Below are positions 1 to 8,967 of a stretch of 64,000 nucleotides of DNA, piece after piece (the stretch's first letter is position 1; the number at the start of each line of letters is the position of its first letter). The stretch lies in assembly GCF_013127955.1 (NCBI RefSeq), contig NZ_CP053435.1:868001-932000 (forward strand). Direction: 5' to 3'. The stretch comes from Spirosoma taeanense (GTDB lineage Bacteria > Bacteroidota > Bacteroidia > Cytophagales > Spirosomataceae). The notes beneath the pieces were generated by a model. It was not told where the DNA came from and did no database searches. It saw nothing but the letters and a program-made list of their open reading frames with translations. Made by a program: the position numbers and the translations under genes.

Positions 1-429
1 CGTCGGGGCGCCGATATTCTGGCACCTGCAGGTTTGACGATGGTACTGGAGCCGTTAAGCGATACGCCGAACCTGTTTCTGCGCACCTCCGATCAGACCT
101 ACGAAATCTGCCGGGGCGTCAACAGCCCGTCGTGCAAGATTCTGTTCGATATCTATCACATGCAGAAAAACGAAGGGCACATTATTCCGCATATTGACTG
201 GGCCTGGAACGAAATTGCTTATTTCCAGATCGGCGACAACCCCGGACGGAACGAACCAACCACGGGGGAGATCAATTACAAGAATGTGTTCAAGCACATT
301 TACAAAAAAGCCAAAGCCGAGAACAAGGAGTTTGTGTTCGGGATGGAGCACGGCAAATCAATGCCCGGCAAGGAAGGCGAAATGGCGCTAGTGAAAGCGT
401 ACCTCGAATCGGACAGCTTTACGGTTTAA
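1..429 (+). CDS. Hydroxypyruvate isomerase-like TIM-barrel protein, 3' part
   Basis: This is the C-terminal part of a sugar-phosphate isomerase/epimerase-type TIM barrel. The frame is open from base 1, so the start lies outside the window. The visible 142 residues carry the strand ends expected of the Hyi family: an LEPL segment holding a metal-ligand Glu, a LFDIYH segment with Asp and His, an IGDNPGR segment, and the GEINY motif typical of hydroxypyruvate isomerases. Members interconvert hydroxypyruvate and tartronate semialdehyde or act on related sugars; the true substrate cannot be told from the sequence. The gene ends at a strong bidirectional terminator and converges on the glycogen-binding gene. 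Confidence 0.85.
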   Translation, partial: RRGADILAPAGLTMVLEPLSDTPNLFLRTSDQTYEICRGVNSPSCKILFDIYHMQKNEGHIIPHIDWAWNEIAYFQIGDNPGRNEPTTGEINYKNVFKHIYKKAKAENKEFVFGMEHGKSMPGKEGEMALVKAYLESDSFTV

Positions 430-433
430 TTGA

Positions 434-491
434 GATAAAAGTGACGGGGCGGCCGGGAGAATACTCTCTCGGCCGCCCCGTCACTTTTATC
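434..491. terminator. Bidirectional terminator hairpin
   Basis: A 22-base inverted repeat surrounds a short loop. The stem core is GC-rich (GACGGGGCGGCCG and its complement) and the flanks are A/T-rich, so a T-run follows the stem on either strand. It lies between the stops of two convergent genes. Confidence 0.9.
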
Positions 492-499
492 TTTCGCTA

Positions 500-808
500 T
501 TACAATACAACCACCGAATTCTGAGCGTCAGAAACTCCGCTTGCTACGTATTTGTCGGCAGCCGAGTCATTTACCCAAGTCGCGCCATCGAGAATGTAAC
601 GGTATTGATACTCGTTGCCAACTGGCAACTCAACCGTCGTCTTATACGAACCATCTTTTTGCTTTTTCAGCACCTGAGCTGTGGCGTCCCAGTTGTTGAA
701 CTCACCGGCCAGGGCGACCGTCTTGGCACCGTTGACGGCATCCGCCGGCAACTCAAACGTTACTTTACAAACAGGCTTACTTTTGAGAAATTGTTTGGCA
801 ACTGCCAT
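500..808 (-). CDS. Small glycogen-binding (CBM48/isoamylase early-set) protein
   Basis: A 102-residue protein made almost entirely of one isoamylase N-terminal/AMPK-beta glycogen-binding domain. The diagnostic segments are LAGEFNNWD (residues about 33-41), the central KKQKDGSY turn and YQYRYILDG followed by WVNDSAAD. There is no catalytic domain, signal peptide or membrane segment. Such stand-alone domains are known in Bacteroidota and are thought to bind alpha-glucans or to regulate glycogen enzymes in the cytoplasm, but no partner gene lies nearby. The start ATG follows an unusually AT-rich leader. The domain call is secure; the role is inferred. Confidence 0.85.
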   Translation of the reverse strand: MAVAKQFLKSKPVCKVTFELPADAVNGAKTVALAGEFNNWDATAQVLKKQKDGSYKTTVELPVGNEYQYRYILDGATWVNDSAADKYVASGVSDAQNSVVVL

Positions 809-958
809 AGTGGTCCATTGTTTGGTTTCTAATGCAAAATTATATCACAAAATAAATAAGTTAATAGTTATCAGCTAATTAACTTATAATATTCTTCGTA
901 AAGTTATAAGTAATATATTATGTTTTATAATTATTTCTCTAGTGTACTGATTAATTTA
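809..958 (-). promoter_or_regulatory. AT-rich leader upstream of the glycogen-binding gene
   Basis: The 150 bases between this gene and the nadR-like stop are far richer in A and T than the flanking coding DNA, with runs such as TTATAAT and ATATATTATG. No long ORF is present. It probably holds the promoter of the leftward gene, but no consensus -33/-7 pair was assigned. Confidence 0.35.
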
Positions 959-1504
959 CTATACGGAACCGGGGGCGTTCAGAAGTTGATCAGCCAGTTG
1001 ACGTACGGTAGTAAGACGTTCTGAGTATGAGCCACTTACTAGGACGTAGGGAAGGTTACGGTGGTCAAGTTCAGTCTTAAACCGAGTCATTAGTTCGGTT
1101 CGTCGGTGGCCCAGATCACGTAATCCATCGGCCACCCAGGGCACATCAATATCCAGCAAAACGTAGGCGTCGTACTGAATTTGCTGCTCCAGTTCATAGA
1201 GAACGGGCGGCACCTGACCCAGATAAATATCCGAATAAATCTGCGTGGTTATTACGTCGGTATCGCAAAATAAGATGCGGTTGGCCTTCTGCTCGGCGGC
1301 TAGTACGGCCTGGGTCTGCGCGTGCCCGATGCGGACAATGTCGTCTAACGAGAACTCATTGGAGGTAATGAGGTCGCGGGCAACTTCGGGCACAAAAACG
1401 GTCTGGTACTCGGTTGCTAACTGCCGAGCCATGGTGGTCTTTCCCACACTTTCGGGGCCGAACAGGCAAAGTTTACTAACTGGCTGCGCTATTTTCTCAC
1501 TCAT
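959..1504 (-). CDS. NadR-like ATPase, probable nicotinamide riboside kinase
   Basis: The protein has about 181 residues and an early P-loop (GPESVGKTT, residues about 15-23), followed by the FVPEVARDL and LFCDTDVITT segments characteristic of the AAA_28/NadR kinase domain. The nicotinamide-nucleotide adenylyltransferase and HTH domains of full-length NadR are absent. The chosen ATG overlaps the pnuC stop (TGATG), which implies translational coupling; a longer upstream reading of the frame lies inside pnuC and was not used. With PnuC bringing in nicotinamide riboside, this enzyme would trap it as NMN. The function is well supported by family and context, though phosphorylation of another small substrate cannot be excluded. 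Confidence 0.85.
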   Translation of the reverse strand: MSEKIAQPVSKLCLFGPESVGKTTMARQLATEYQTVFVPEVARDLITSNEFSLDDIVRIGHAQTQAVLAAEQKANRILFCDTDVITTQIYSDIYLGQVPPVLYELEQQIQYDAYVLLDIDVPWVADGLRDLGHRRTELMTRFKTELDHRNLPYVLVSGSYSERLTTVRQLADQLLNAPGSV

Positions 1505-2175
1505 CACGACAGAGGTTGGGTAGAATAGCCCCGGTATTCCCGCGTCCAGTTCCAGGCTCCTAGCGCGGCAATGAAGCAAAAAACAAAGTATTCAACGCCA
1601 ACTAATTTGACGCCTTTCACAAAATACATATACGTCAGAATGACGTCAACACCGAGCCAGACGTACCAGCACTCCACGCGCTTCTCGATCATTAGAAACG
1701 TAGCGACGATACTCATGACTGTTGTAAACGAATCCAGATACGGGAAGGCGCTGGGCGTGCTGAACAGGACCGGAAACCACTCGTGCAGGTTACTGGCAAA
1801 AGTGCCCAGCAGACCGGTTGCCACGATGCCCGCTACGGTCCAGACTAGAAACCGGCGCACAGGCATACGCGTAATGCGAAGTTCCTGGTCTTTATTTTCT
1901 TCACCGCGTTTCGGGTGAGTCCACCGCCACCAGCCCTGCAGGTTCGTAACGAAGAAAAACACCTGCAAAAACATATCGGGGTAAAGCTGAATCTGGTAGA
2001 ACAGGAAAAAGAACAGCACAACGCTGCCCGCGCCAATGGGCCAGCTCCAGACGTTGGCCCGCGCCGACAGCCAGACCGCCACTGCGCCACTCACCACCCC
2101 AAAGAACTCCAGATAACTCATGGGGTAATCCCAGATGGTAAAGAAAAGCGTATTGATGTCAAAAAAATCAATCAT
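1504..2175 (-). CDS. pnuC: Nicotinamide riboside transporter PnuC
   Basis: A 223-residue integral membrane protein of the PnuC/SWEET-like fold with about seven hydrophobic segments. The family marker NLQGWWRW (an NxxGWxxW motif) is at residues about 79-86, and later segments include YMYFVKG and GAWNW. It carries nicotinamide riboside by facilitated diffusion, and uptake is driven by phosphorylation inside the cell. The next gene encodes the likely kinase and overlaps the pnuC stop by one base, so the two form a transport-and-trap unit for NAD salvage. The gene diverges from the Gfo/Idh/MocA gene across about 120 bases. Confidence 0.93.
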   Translation of the reverse strand: MIDFFDINTLFFTIWDYPMSYLEFFGVVSGAVAVWLSARANVWSWPIGAGSVVLFFFLFYQIQLYPDMFLQVFFFVTNLQGWWRWTHPKRGEENKDQELRITRMPVRRFLVWTVAGIVATGLLGTFASNLHEWFPVLFSTPSAFPYLDSFTTVMSIVATFLMIEKRVECWYVWLGVDVILTYMYFVKGVKLVGVEYFVFCFIAALGAWNWTREYRGYSTQPLS

Positions 2176-2294
2176 GGGTCAAAGTAATCGGCAGGCAGAA
2201 TCGGCTTTAGTTTCGTAAAAGTACAGCACAAACGTTCTGCTTTGACTAACTCCAGGTTGGCCGCGGAGCAGTATCTAACCCCTTCGACCTCTCT

Positions 2295-3488
2295 ATGCAA
2301 CGTATTGCTATGCTCGGTGGCGGCTTCATTGGCCGCTTCTATGCCGATTCACTCCACGGTCAGCGCAGTCGCGACAAAGTCGTCGCCATCTACGCCCGCC
2401 GTGAAGAAACCGCCAAAAAATTCGCCGACGATTACGGCTGCTCGTTCCTGTCGACCAATATGGAAGAGGTAATTGCGCATCCGGATGTCAATATGGTGTG
2501 CATTGCCCTGCCGAATAATCTGCACGCAGCGGCTGTTGAACTTTGCGCCAAACACAAGAAAAACGTAGTCTGCACCAAACCCCTGGGCCGCACCGCCGAC
2601 GAAGCGTTACGTATGATGCAACTGGTTGAGGAAGCCGGTATTTTCGGGGGTTACCTGGAAGACCTGTGCTATACGCCCAAATTCCTGAAAGCGATGGATA
2701 GCGTACGGAACGGCGCGCTTGGCCGAATTCTCTGGGCCAAATCGCGCGAAACGCATCCGGGGCCGCACTCCAACTGGTTCTGGGATAAGGAGCAGGCCGG
2801 CGGGGGCTGTATGCTGGATCTGGGCTGCCACTGCGTCGAAATCGCTCGTAACTTCATCGGAAAGGACGTAAAGCCGGTGGAAGTGATGTGCTGGGCCGCT
2901 ACCCAGGTGAAACCCATCGAGGCCGAAGACCACGCCATTGCGCTGGTGAAATACGAAAACGGCGCGATTGGTCAGTTTGAAGTGAGCTGGACCTTCCGGG
3001 GCGGAATGGATCTGCGCGACGAGGTCATGGGAACCGAAGGCACAATCTGGATTAATAGTTTCCTGCGGACGGGCTTCGAGATGTTCACGACCGGCAAAGG
3101 CGCCGATTACGTAGCCGAGAAGGCCGAAAGTAACACCGGCTGGCTCTTCCCCGTTGGCGACGAAGTCAATGATCTGGGCTACAATCACATGTTTACGGAT
3201 ATGTTCGTGTCGGCGGAAGAAGGTCGCCCGCCCGCCGAAACCTTCTACGATGGGTATATAGTAAATGCCATTCTGGATGCGGCCTATAAGTCGGCCAGCA
3301 CGAAGCAGTGGGAGCCGGTACAGCTACCCGTCTGGCGCGGCAGAGAAGGGCTAACCCAGGAAACCACCCTCACCGAGTATGACGCCGATCATTACCTGAT
3401 TAAACAGGAGATGACCCACGACGGCCGGAATAAGCTAATTTTAAAAGAAAAGGCCACCGGCAAAATCATTGAGCGGGATCTGGCATGA
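2295..3488 (+). CDS. Gfo/Idh/MocA family oxidoreductase
   Basis: A 397-residue NAD(P)-dependent sugar or cyclitol dehydrogenase. The N-terminal Rossmann motif GGGFIG is at residues 8-13, CTKPLG carries the conserved catalytic Lys of the KP motif, and the C-terminal half is the alpha/beta domain with GGGCMLDLGCH containing the expected Asp/His region. No Tat or lipoprotein signal is present, so it should be cytoplasmic. It heads a rightward row of sugar-related genes (SDR, ROK kinase, SIS isomerase). Family enzymes oxidise or epimerise sugars such as inositols; the substrate here is unknown. Confidence 0.9.
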   Translation: MQRIAMLGGGFIGRFYADSLHGQRSRDKVVAIYARREETAKKFADDYGCSFLSTNMEEVIAHPDVNMVCIALPNNLHAAAVELCAKHKKNVVCTKPLGRTADEALRMMQLVEEAGIFGGYLEDLCYTPKFLKAMDSVRNGALGRILWAKSRETHPGPHSNWFWDKEQAGGGCMLDLGCHCVEIARNFIGKDVKPVEVMCWAATQVKPIEAEDHAIALVKYENGAIGQFEVSWTFRGGMDLRDEVMGTEGTIWINSFLRTGFEMFTTGKGADYVAEKAESNTGWLFPVGDEVNDLGYNHMFTDMFVSAEEGRPPAETFYDGYIVNAILDAAYKSASTKQWEPVQLPVWRGREGLTQETTLTEYDADHYLIKQEMTHDGRNKLILKEKATGKIIERDLA

Positions 3489-3601
3489 TCTGCCCTAACA
3501 GAGCTAGATTGTAAATAATTACGCTGGAGGGCATTTGATCGGTTAATCCAAATAAATTGCCGGTTGTAGTCGATTAATTTACGAAGTACACGGTAAGAAC
3601 A

Positions 3602-4384
3602 ATGTGGTTAGAGAATAAACGAATCGTAGTTATTGGTGGCACGACCGGCATGGGTCTTTCGGCTGCGCTGGCATTTGTCCGTGAGGGGGCAAATGTGATT
3701 GTGGTGGGACGTAATCCGGAAAGCTGTACGGCGGCTGAGGCTCAGCTCGATGGCAACGGCTTAGCCATGTCGGGCGATGCGGGCGATCCGCAGACCGCTT
3801 TGAAAGCCATTACGCTCTGTCAGCAGATTTTTGGTGGTTTCAATGGGCTTTATCACGTAGCCGGTGGCAGTGGCCGCCGGTTTGGCGATGGCCCGCTTCA
3901 CGACCTGACGCTAGACGGCTGGAATTATACCGTCAACCTGAACCTGACTTCACTCATGCTGTCGAATCAGGCGGCTGTCCGGGCGTTTCGAGCGCAGAAA
4001 ACGGGGGGTACTATCCTGAACATGGGTTCGGTGCTGGGCTCGTCGCCCTCGCCGACCTATTTTGCCACCCATGCCTATGCCGCCATGAAGTCGGCCGTGA
4101 TCGGGTTCACCAAGTCCGTGGCGGCCTATTACGCTAACGACAATATTCGGGTCAATGTGCTGGCTCCCTCCCTGGTTGAAACACCCATGGCGCAGCGAGC
4201 AACCACCAATGAGGCCATTATGGCGTTTACAAAGACAAAACAGCCGCTCGACGGTGGTCGCATTGGTAAGCCCAGCGACCTCGATGGGGCGGCTGTCTAT
4301 TTTATGTCCGACCAATCGCGCTTCACAACCGGGCAGGTTCTGACCGTTGACGGCGGCTGGAGCGTTAGCGAAGGGCAGTTATGA
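3602..4384 (+). CDS. SDR family oxidoreductase
   Basis: A classical short-chain dehydrogenase of 260 residues. The cofactor motif GGTTGMG is at residues 12-18, the catalytic Ser is in MGSVLG (about 143), and Tyr159 with Lys163 form YxxxK. The C-terminal segment ends in the usual LTVDGGW motif. Its stop overlaps the start of the ROK gene by four bases (ATGA), so the two are coupled. The setting points to oxidation or reduction of a sugar or sugar-derived alcohol; the substrate is not evident. Confidence 0.92.
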   Translation: MWLENKRIVVIGGTTGMGLSAALAFVREGANVIVVGRNPESCTAAEAQLDGNGLAMSGDAGDPQTALKAITLCQQIFGGFNGLYHVAGGSGRRFGDGPLHDLTLDGWNYTVNLNLTSLMLSNQAAVRAFRAQKTGGTILNMGSVLGSSPSPTYFATHAYAAMKSAVIGFTKSVAAYYANDNIRVNVLAPSLVETPMAQRATTNEAIMAFTKTKQPLDGGRIGKPSDLDGAAVYFMSDQSRFTTGQVLTVDGGWSVSEGQL

Positions 4385-5271
4385 ACGCTATCGGCATTGA
4401 CCTGGGCGGCACCTGGATTAAAGGTGTGCTGGTGAATATCGACACCGGAGAGGTTCTCAGGCAACTCTACCAGCCGACCAACGGCGAAAAAGACTGGAAA
4501 CAGGCCGTTGCCGAAACCGTTGATGCTCTGCGCCAGCAGGCAGCCGGGTCTGTACGGGCTGTGGGGCTATCGGCCCCCGGTTTGCCGAATGAAACAAATC
4601 AATACATTGCGTTCATGCCCGGTCGGCTGAGCGGACTGGAAGGTCTGCACTGGGGGCACTTCCTGAACGGTCGGGTCCATGTCGTCAATGATGCGCACGC
4701 GGCTTTGCTGGCCGAAGCGCGGTTTGGCGTGGCCAGAGGTCATAAACATGTTGTCATGCTCACGCTCGGCACGGGCGTTGGGGGCGGGGTTCTGATCGAT
4801 GGCAAACTTTACCAGGGTAATTTCCAGAAAGCTGGTCACGTTGGGCACATGACGGTTGATTCGAGTGGGGACCGCGACATTACGGGCGCACCGGGAAGTC
4901 TGGAAGACGCTATCGGCAACGCAACTATTGAACGTCGGTCGCTGGGGCGGTTTACGTCTACCTACCAACTTCTCGAAGCCTATAAGAGAGCCGATTATTT
5001 TGCCCAGTGGGTCTGGCTGTCGTCGGTTCAGAAACTGGCCGTGGGCATTACGTCGCTTATCAACTGTTTCTCGCCTGATCTGGTTGTGCTGGGCGGAGGT
5101 ATTACGCAGGCTGAAGACGATCTGTTATTACCCTTGGCCGAATTTATGGCTTTATACGAATGGCGGCCCGGTGGTCAGACAACACCCATTAAAATTGCTC
5201 AGTTCGGCGATATGGCCGGTGCCATTGGTGCCGCAAGTTTTGCCGTTCAGTCTGAACCGGACATTGGATAA
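4381..5271 (+). CDS. ROK family sugar kinase
   Basis: A 296-residue ASKHA-fold protein. The phosphate-1 motif DLGGT is at residues 7-11, the TLGTGVGGG loop lies in the middle, and GGGIT is near the C-terminus. The region after GHVGH, where many ROK kinases carry a cysteine zinc site (CxCGxxGC), has no cysteines, so it probably lacks that zinc. No N-terminal HTH is present, so it is a kinase rather than a ROK repressor. It is coupled to the SDR gene and followed by a SIS isomerase, which suggests phosphorylation and then isomerisation of a hexose or amino sugar. Confidence 0.88.
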   Translation: MNAIGIDLGGTWIKGVLVNIDTGEVLRQLYQPTNGEKDWKQAVAETVDALRQQAAGSVRAVGLSAPGLPNETNQYIAFMPGRLSGLEGLHWGHFLNGRVHVVNDAHAALLAEARFGVARGHKHVVMLTLGTGVGGGVLIDGKLYQGNFQKAGHVGHMTVDSSGDRDITGAPGSLEDAIGNATIERRSLGRFTSTYQLLEAYKRADYFAQWVWLSSVQKLAVGITSLINCFSPDLVVLGGGITQAEDDLLLPLAEFMALYEWRPGGQTTPIKIAQFGDMAGAIGAASFAVQSEPDIG

Positions 5272-5355
5272 GCAAACGGATACGTACCTTTCCTGTCCTG
5301 ATATTATCATCCGGCTTTCCAACAGCTGGTGTTCGCTTCCTAAACTCGAAAACTC

Positions 5356-6162
5356 TTGGTTCAGACTTACATTCAAAAATGCCGGGCGATTCTCGACACC
5401 GTCGAAGCGCAGGAAACGCAGATTCAGCAGGCAGCCCGCTGGTTTGCGGATACGATTCTGGCGGGACGGATGGTGCATGTTTTCGGGTCGGGTCACAGCC
5501 GGATTATGGTCGAGGAGATGTGGCCGCGCTACGGTTCGTTTCCGGGCTTTAATCCCATTGTAGAACTGTCCCTAACCTTTCATAACCTCGTTGTCGGGGC
5601 GAACGGGCAGCGGCAGGCGATGTTTCTGGAAAACGTGCCGGGGCTGGCCGACCGAATTCTACGTAACTACGATCTGTCGGCGCAGGATTCGGCGCTCGTC
5701 ATCTCGTCGTCGGGCTGCAACATCGTGCCCATCGAAATGGCCGAACTGTTTCAGCAGAAAGGGGTTAAGGTTGTTGCCCTACTTACACAGGAACATTCCG
5801 AAAAAAGCCTCAGCAAACGCACCGATGGAAAAAAACTTGGTGCTTTTGCCGACCTGATTCTAGATACCGGTGCACCCGTTGGCGACGCTATGCTGACCGT
5901 GCCGGGGCTGGATACGCCCGTAGCGCCGGGCAGCACAGTAGGCGGGGCTGTGCTCATAAATTGTATTAAAGCTGAAGTGGCTCGGCTTCTGACCGAAGCC
6001 GGTCAGCCGCCCAAAGTTCTGAGTGCGGGCGTCGTAGTAGGGGCGCAGCGGGCTGTCGAGCTGTTTGAGTCGGCGTATGACGAACATGCGCACCGGCTGG
6101 CAAAACTGTATGCAAACGTAGGCGTCGCGAGCTACGTAAGCGGAACGAGCGCTGAGTTATGA
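5356..6162 (+). CDS. SIS-domain sugar isomerase family protein
   Basis: A 268-residue protein with a sugar-isomerase (SIS) fold: VFGSGHSR near residues 42-49 and the ISSSGCN phosphate/sugar-binding loop in the middle. It resembles the stand-alone sugar isomerase (UPF0309-type) proteins. The first available start is TTG at 5356, which gives an N-terminus of the normal length; no ATG lies upstream in frame close by. It follows the ROK gene by 84 bases and overlaps the GNAT gene by four bases. A role in phosphosugar conversion or sensing is inferred. Confidence 0.85.
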   Translation: MVQTYIQKCRAILDTVEAQETQIQQAARWFADTILAGRMVHVFGSGHSRIMVEEMWPRYGSFPGFNPIVELSLTFHNLVVGANGQRQAMFLENVPGLADRILRNYDLSAQDSALVISSSGCNIVPIEMAELFQQKGVKVVALLTQEHSEKSLSKRTDGKKLGAFADLILDTGAPVGDAMLTVPGLDTPVAPGSTVGGAVLINCIKAEVARLLTEAGQPPKVLSAGVVVGAQRAVELFESAYDEHAHRLAKLYANVGVASYVSGTSAEL

Positions 6163-6668
6163 TTGAAACGTCCCGTCTGACCTTATTACCTCTGACGCTC
6201 GACCAGCTTCGGCTTTACGTTGCCGATAACCATAGACTTGAGCAGACGCTGAACCTAAAACCGGGCTATCGGCGTGTGGTGGAACCGCTGCTGAGTATCA
6301 TAGTCCATTTTACCATTCCGCGCCTGAAAGACCCGGCTTTCAATCCGATTTATCATACGCTCTGGATTGCCATTGACCGGGACCGCCAGCAGATTGTTGC
6401 CGAAGCCAAATTTAAGGGCGAACCCGACGAAACCGGCACTGTCGAGATCGGTTACGGCACCTACCCGGCCTTTCAGCGACAGGGCTACATGAGCGAGATG
6501 GTTGGTGGCATGATGAACTGGGTGGCTCAGCAACCGAACGTCCGGCGTATTGTGGCCGATACGGACGTGGAGAACGTAGCGTCGCAGAAAGTCCTGTCGA
6601 AGAACGGTTTTCGGCTGTTTGACCGGATGGAACAAATGTTGTGGTGGGAGTACTGCCTAACGGAGTAG
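6159..6668 (+). CDS. GNAT family N-acetyltransferase
   Basis: A 169-residue acetyltransferase of the RimJ/RimL-like GNAT group. The acetyl-CoA-binding region is FQRQGYMSEMV (about residues 104-114), preceded by the GYGTYP strand, and the C-terminal ASQKVLSKNGF segment is typical. It overlaps the SIS gene stop by four bases (ATGA) and is the last gene of the tightly packed group. It could modify a sugar amine or an unrelated amine substrate; nothing in the sequence decides this. Confidence 0.87.
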   Translation: MIETSRLTLLPLTLDQLRLYVADNHRLEQTLNLKPGYRRVVEPLLSIIVHFTIPRLKDPAFNPIYHTLWIAIDRDRQQIVAEAKFKGEPDETGTVEIGYGTYPAFQRQGYMSEMVGGMMNWVAQQPNVRRIVADTDVENVASQKVLSKNGFRLFDRMEQMLWWEYCLTE

Positions 6669-6799
6669 AGAAACGTAAAGGGCAGGTTTTATACCGATTA
6701 ATAAATTAAGCATCCGCCCAAAAAGCGGTTGAACCGGCTTAACCGCCAATAATTTATCTTATCTCAATAACTGTTCCTTCCCTATACACCGAAGTCACT

Positions 6800-7762
6800 A
6801 TGAAAAACGTCGCCGTAGCGCAGAAGATGAATCTGCCGTGGGTCGAATCTCCCTTCTTCAATGATTTATTACTGAAAAGAAACCTGACGCCGGAACAGCG
6901 CGAAAGAGTTGTTCACTACAACCGTGAAGGTTTTTTGCTACTTCATCAGCAGGTTAGCCACGACCTCATTGACCGCACGCTCCGCGAAATAGAATCAGAA
7001 TATCCCGCCAATGTGGGCGAACAACCCAGCCGGCACCAGGACCTCTGGAAAAAGTATGCATCGGTGCGGGAAATAGCCAGTCAGCCGCAGATTTTCGACG
7101 TTCTTCGGCTGCTGTATGAACGGGAGCCGATTCCCTTTCAAACGCTCAATTTTAAATTCGGTACCCAGCAGCGTGCTCATTCCGATACCATCCACTTCAG
7201 CAGCGTACCGGCCCGGTTTATGTGTGGCGTTTGGGTCGCTATGGAAGAAACCAATGCCAATAACGGGCCGCTGTTTTACTATCCCCGGTCGCACCGGCAG
7301 AAAGAGTTTAACTACTTCGACATTGGTATCGAAGCCGAAGAAAATTACGCCGAATACCCTCATTACGAAGAGTTCATGGAGGAATTTATGGAAACTAACG
7401 GCTATCAGCGGCAGGAAATCCATATGCAGAAAGGCGATGTGCTGATCTGGTCGTCCAATCTGGTACACGGCGGCATGCCCATCAAAGGCGGAAACGTAAC
7501 GCGCTGGTCGCAGGTAACGCACTATTATTTTGAGGGCTGCATGTATTACTCGCCCCGCTTCTCGGATATGTTCGCCAACAACCTTAATCTGCGGCATGTC
7601 GTCAATATTGCTACCGGTAAGGTGATTCAACATAGCGAGAATGGCCGGCCGATCGAAACGATAAATACAGGAAAGTTTCGGTACGCTGTCAGCCACAATT
7701 TCACCCTGCCTGTTCTGCTGAAAGAAGTGTTCAAAAAAGTTCTGGGCAGAAAGCCATTCTGA
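6800..7762 (+). CDS. Phytanoyl-CoA dioxygenase family protein
   Basis: A 320-residue Fe(II)/2-oxoglutarate oxygenase of the PhyH type. The iron triad is visible as His127-x-Asp129 in RAHSDT and the distal His223 in LVHGG, with Arg235 (TRWSQ) placed to bind 2-oxoglutarate. All key residues are present, so it should be active. There is no signal peptide. It lies 131 bases after the GNAT gene and could belong to the same region, but nothing couples them. PhyH proteins hydroxylate very diverse small molecules; the substrate is unknown. Confidence 0.88.
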   Translation: MKNVAVAQKMNLPWVESPFFNDLLLKRNLTPEQRERVVHYNREGFLLLHQQVSHDLIDRTLREIESEYPANVGEQPSRHQDLWKKYASVREIASQPQIFDVLRLLYEREPIPFQTLNFKFGTQQRAHSDTIHFSSVPARFMCGVWVAMEETNANNGPLFYYPRSHRQKEFNYFDIGIEAEENYAEYPHYEEFMEEFMETNGYQRQEIHMQKGDVLIWSSNLVHGGMPIKGGNVTRWSQVTHYYFEGCMYYSPRFSDMFANNLNLRHVVNIATGKVIQHSENGRPIETINTGKFRYAVSHNFTLPVLLKEVFKKVLGRKPF

Positions 7763-7866
7763 CGGTTGAACTAATGAATGGGTGACCAAATCAGTAGTTT
7801 CGCCGGGGGCAGGTCTCTTGGTTCTGTGCCCACGGTGTGGGTTAATCCAGATAACGTACTACCCGC

Positions 7867-8895
7867 TTGCAACCCGTTCCTATCAAAACCACGGTCGTCG
7901 GCTCCATGCCGTTTCCCGGCTGGCTGGAGTTTTCCAGCCAGAATCTTCATCAGTTTGGGCCGGCCGACATTCATGAAATGATTGAAGACGCCGTCGTGGC
8001 GTCCATTCATGATCAGGTTGCTGCCGGATTAGATGTCATTACGGATGGCGAACAAACCCGCTTCGATTTTAACCTGTCGTTTTACGGCTACATCAACGGC
8101 ATTCAGAACAACGAGACGGAACTGCGTCGGTTTGGGCCGCCCGCCCACGACCAGCGGGGAAAGCACAATATCGTAGAGCCACTGACGGCCCCCAGAGGTC
8201 TGGGCGTAGTTGAGGAATACCAGCGGCTGAAACGGTTAGCGCCCGAAGGGCAGGGGCTAAAAGTTTCGATTCCGGGGCCTTACACCCTCAGCGGTCGGTT
8301 GCTGCCGGGTAGTTTATATAAAGACCGCTGGGAAGTGACCGAAGCGCTTCTGCCGCTGGTGCGCAAGGAAATTGCCGACCTGGTTGCGCTCGGGGTGCCT
8401 GAAATCTGCGTCGATGAGCCTTCCATGTCCTGTTACGCTTACCGCGAGGACACGAAGCGGTTTGTCGATATTTTCAACCGTACCGTCGCGCCGGGCGTGG
8501 GTAAAACCCGACTGTCCATGCATCTCTGCTTCGGTAATTATAAAGGCCGGTCGGTCGGTAAAAAGACGATTGCACCCATGCTGCCCGATTTTCTGGATAT
8601 GGCCGTCGACGAGCTTCACGCCGAGATGACGATTCTGAATTTTGCGGAGGTCAACCTACTAGAGCGGTTTTCCGAGAAATTTGATGTAGCCGTTGGGGTA
8701 ATCGACGTCAAGAGCTACTACATCGAAACGCCCGACGACGTAGCCGAGCGCATCCGGAAGTGTCTGCCCTACGTTCCTGCGGAGAAACTGGCCGTTGCGC
8801 CTGACTGTGGCCTGAGTCAGACGGCGCGCTGGGCCGCCAGACAGAAACTGGCCAATATGGTGGCCGGGGCAAAAAAGGTGCGGGCCGAACTTTAA
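7867..8895 (+). CDS. MetE-core (cobalamin-independent methionine synthase II-like) methyltransferase
   Basis: A 342-residue UROD/MetE_C barrel equivalent to only the catalytic half of MetE (about 750 residues). The N-terminus has the family phrase TTVVGSMPFPGW. The expected zinc ligands are visible: His-x-Cys in MHLCFG, a Glu in the DELHAEM region, and a Cys in APDCGL. The frame opens after a stop at 7852, and the only early start is TTG at 7867. Core-only homologues move methyl groups to thiols from donors other than folate polyglutamate; whether this one makes methionine is unknown. It ends at a hairpin shared with the IscA-type gene. Confidence 0.85.
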   Translation: MQPVPIKTTVVGSMPFPGWLEFSSQNLHQFGPADIHEMIEDAVVASIHDQVAAGLDVITDGEQTRFDFNLSFYGYINGIQNNETELRRFGPPAHDQRGKHNIVEPLTAPRGLGVVEEYQRLKRLAPEGQGLKVSIPGPYTLSGRLLPGSLYKDRWEVTEALLPLVRKEIADLVALGVPEICVDEPSMSCYAYREDTKRFVDIFNRTVAPGVGKTRLSMHLCFGNYKGRSVGKKTIAPMLPDFLDMAVDELHAEMTILNFAEVNLLERFSEKFDVAVGVIDVKSYYIETPDDVAERIRKCLPYVPAEKLAVAPDCGLSQTARWAARQKLANMVAGAKKVRAEL

Positions 8896-8911
8896 GCTGG
8901 TCGGCCAAAAA

Positions 8912-8935
8912 AAGGCTGCTTTGCAAAGCAGCCTT
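8912..8935. terminator. Bidirectional hairpin between convergent genes
   Basis: A perfect self-complementary 24-base element (AAGGCTGCTTTG and its complement) lies between the stops of the MetE-core gene and the leftward IscA-type gene. A run of A bases precedes it, giving a U-tail on the leftward transcript. Confidence 0.75.
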
Positions 8936-8967
8936 ATACGAAAAGCATAGGTGGTCGGTTCTGCAGG

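Noticed and set aside
1505-1579. Longer N-terminus of the NadR-like protein
   Set aside because: It lies inside the pnuC gene, and the ATG that overlaps the pnuC stop gives the family-normal start.
6995-7789. 264-codon open frame opposite the PhyH gene
   Set aside because: Shadow frame; the PhyH gene has full active-site motifs.
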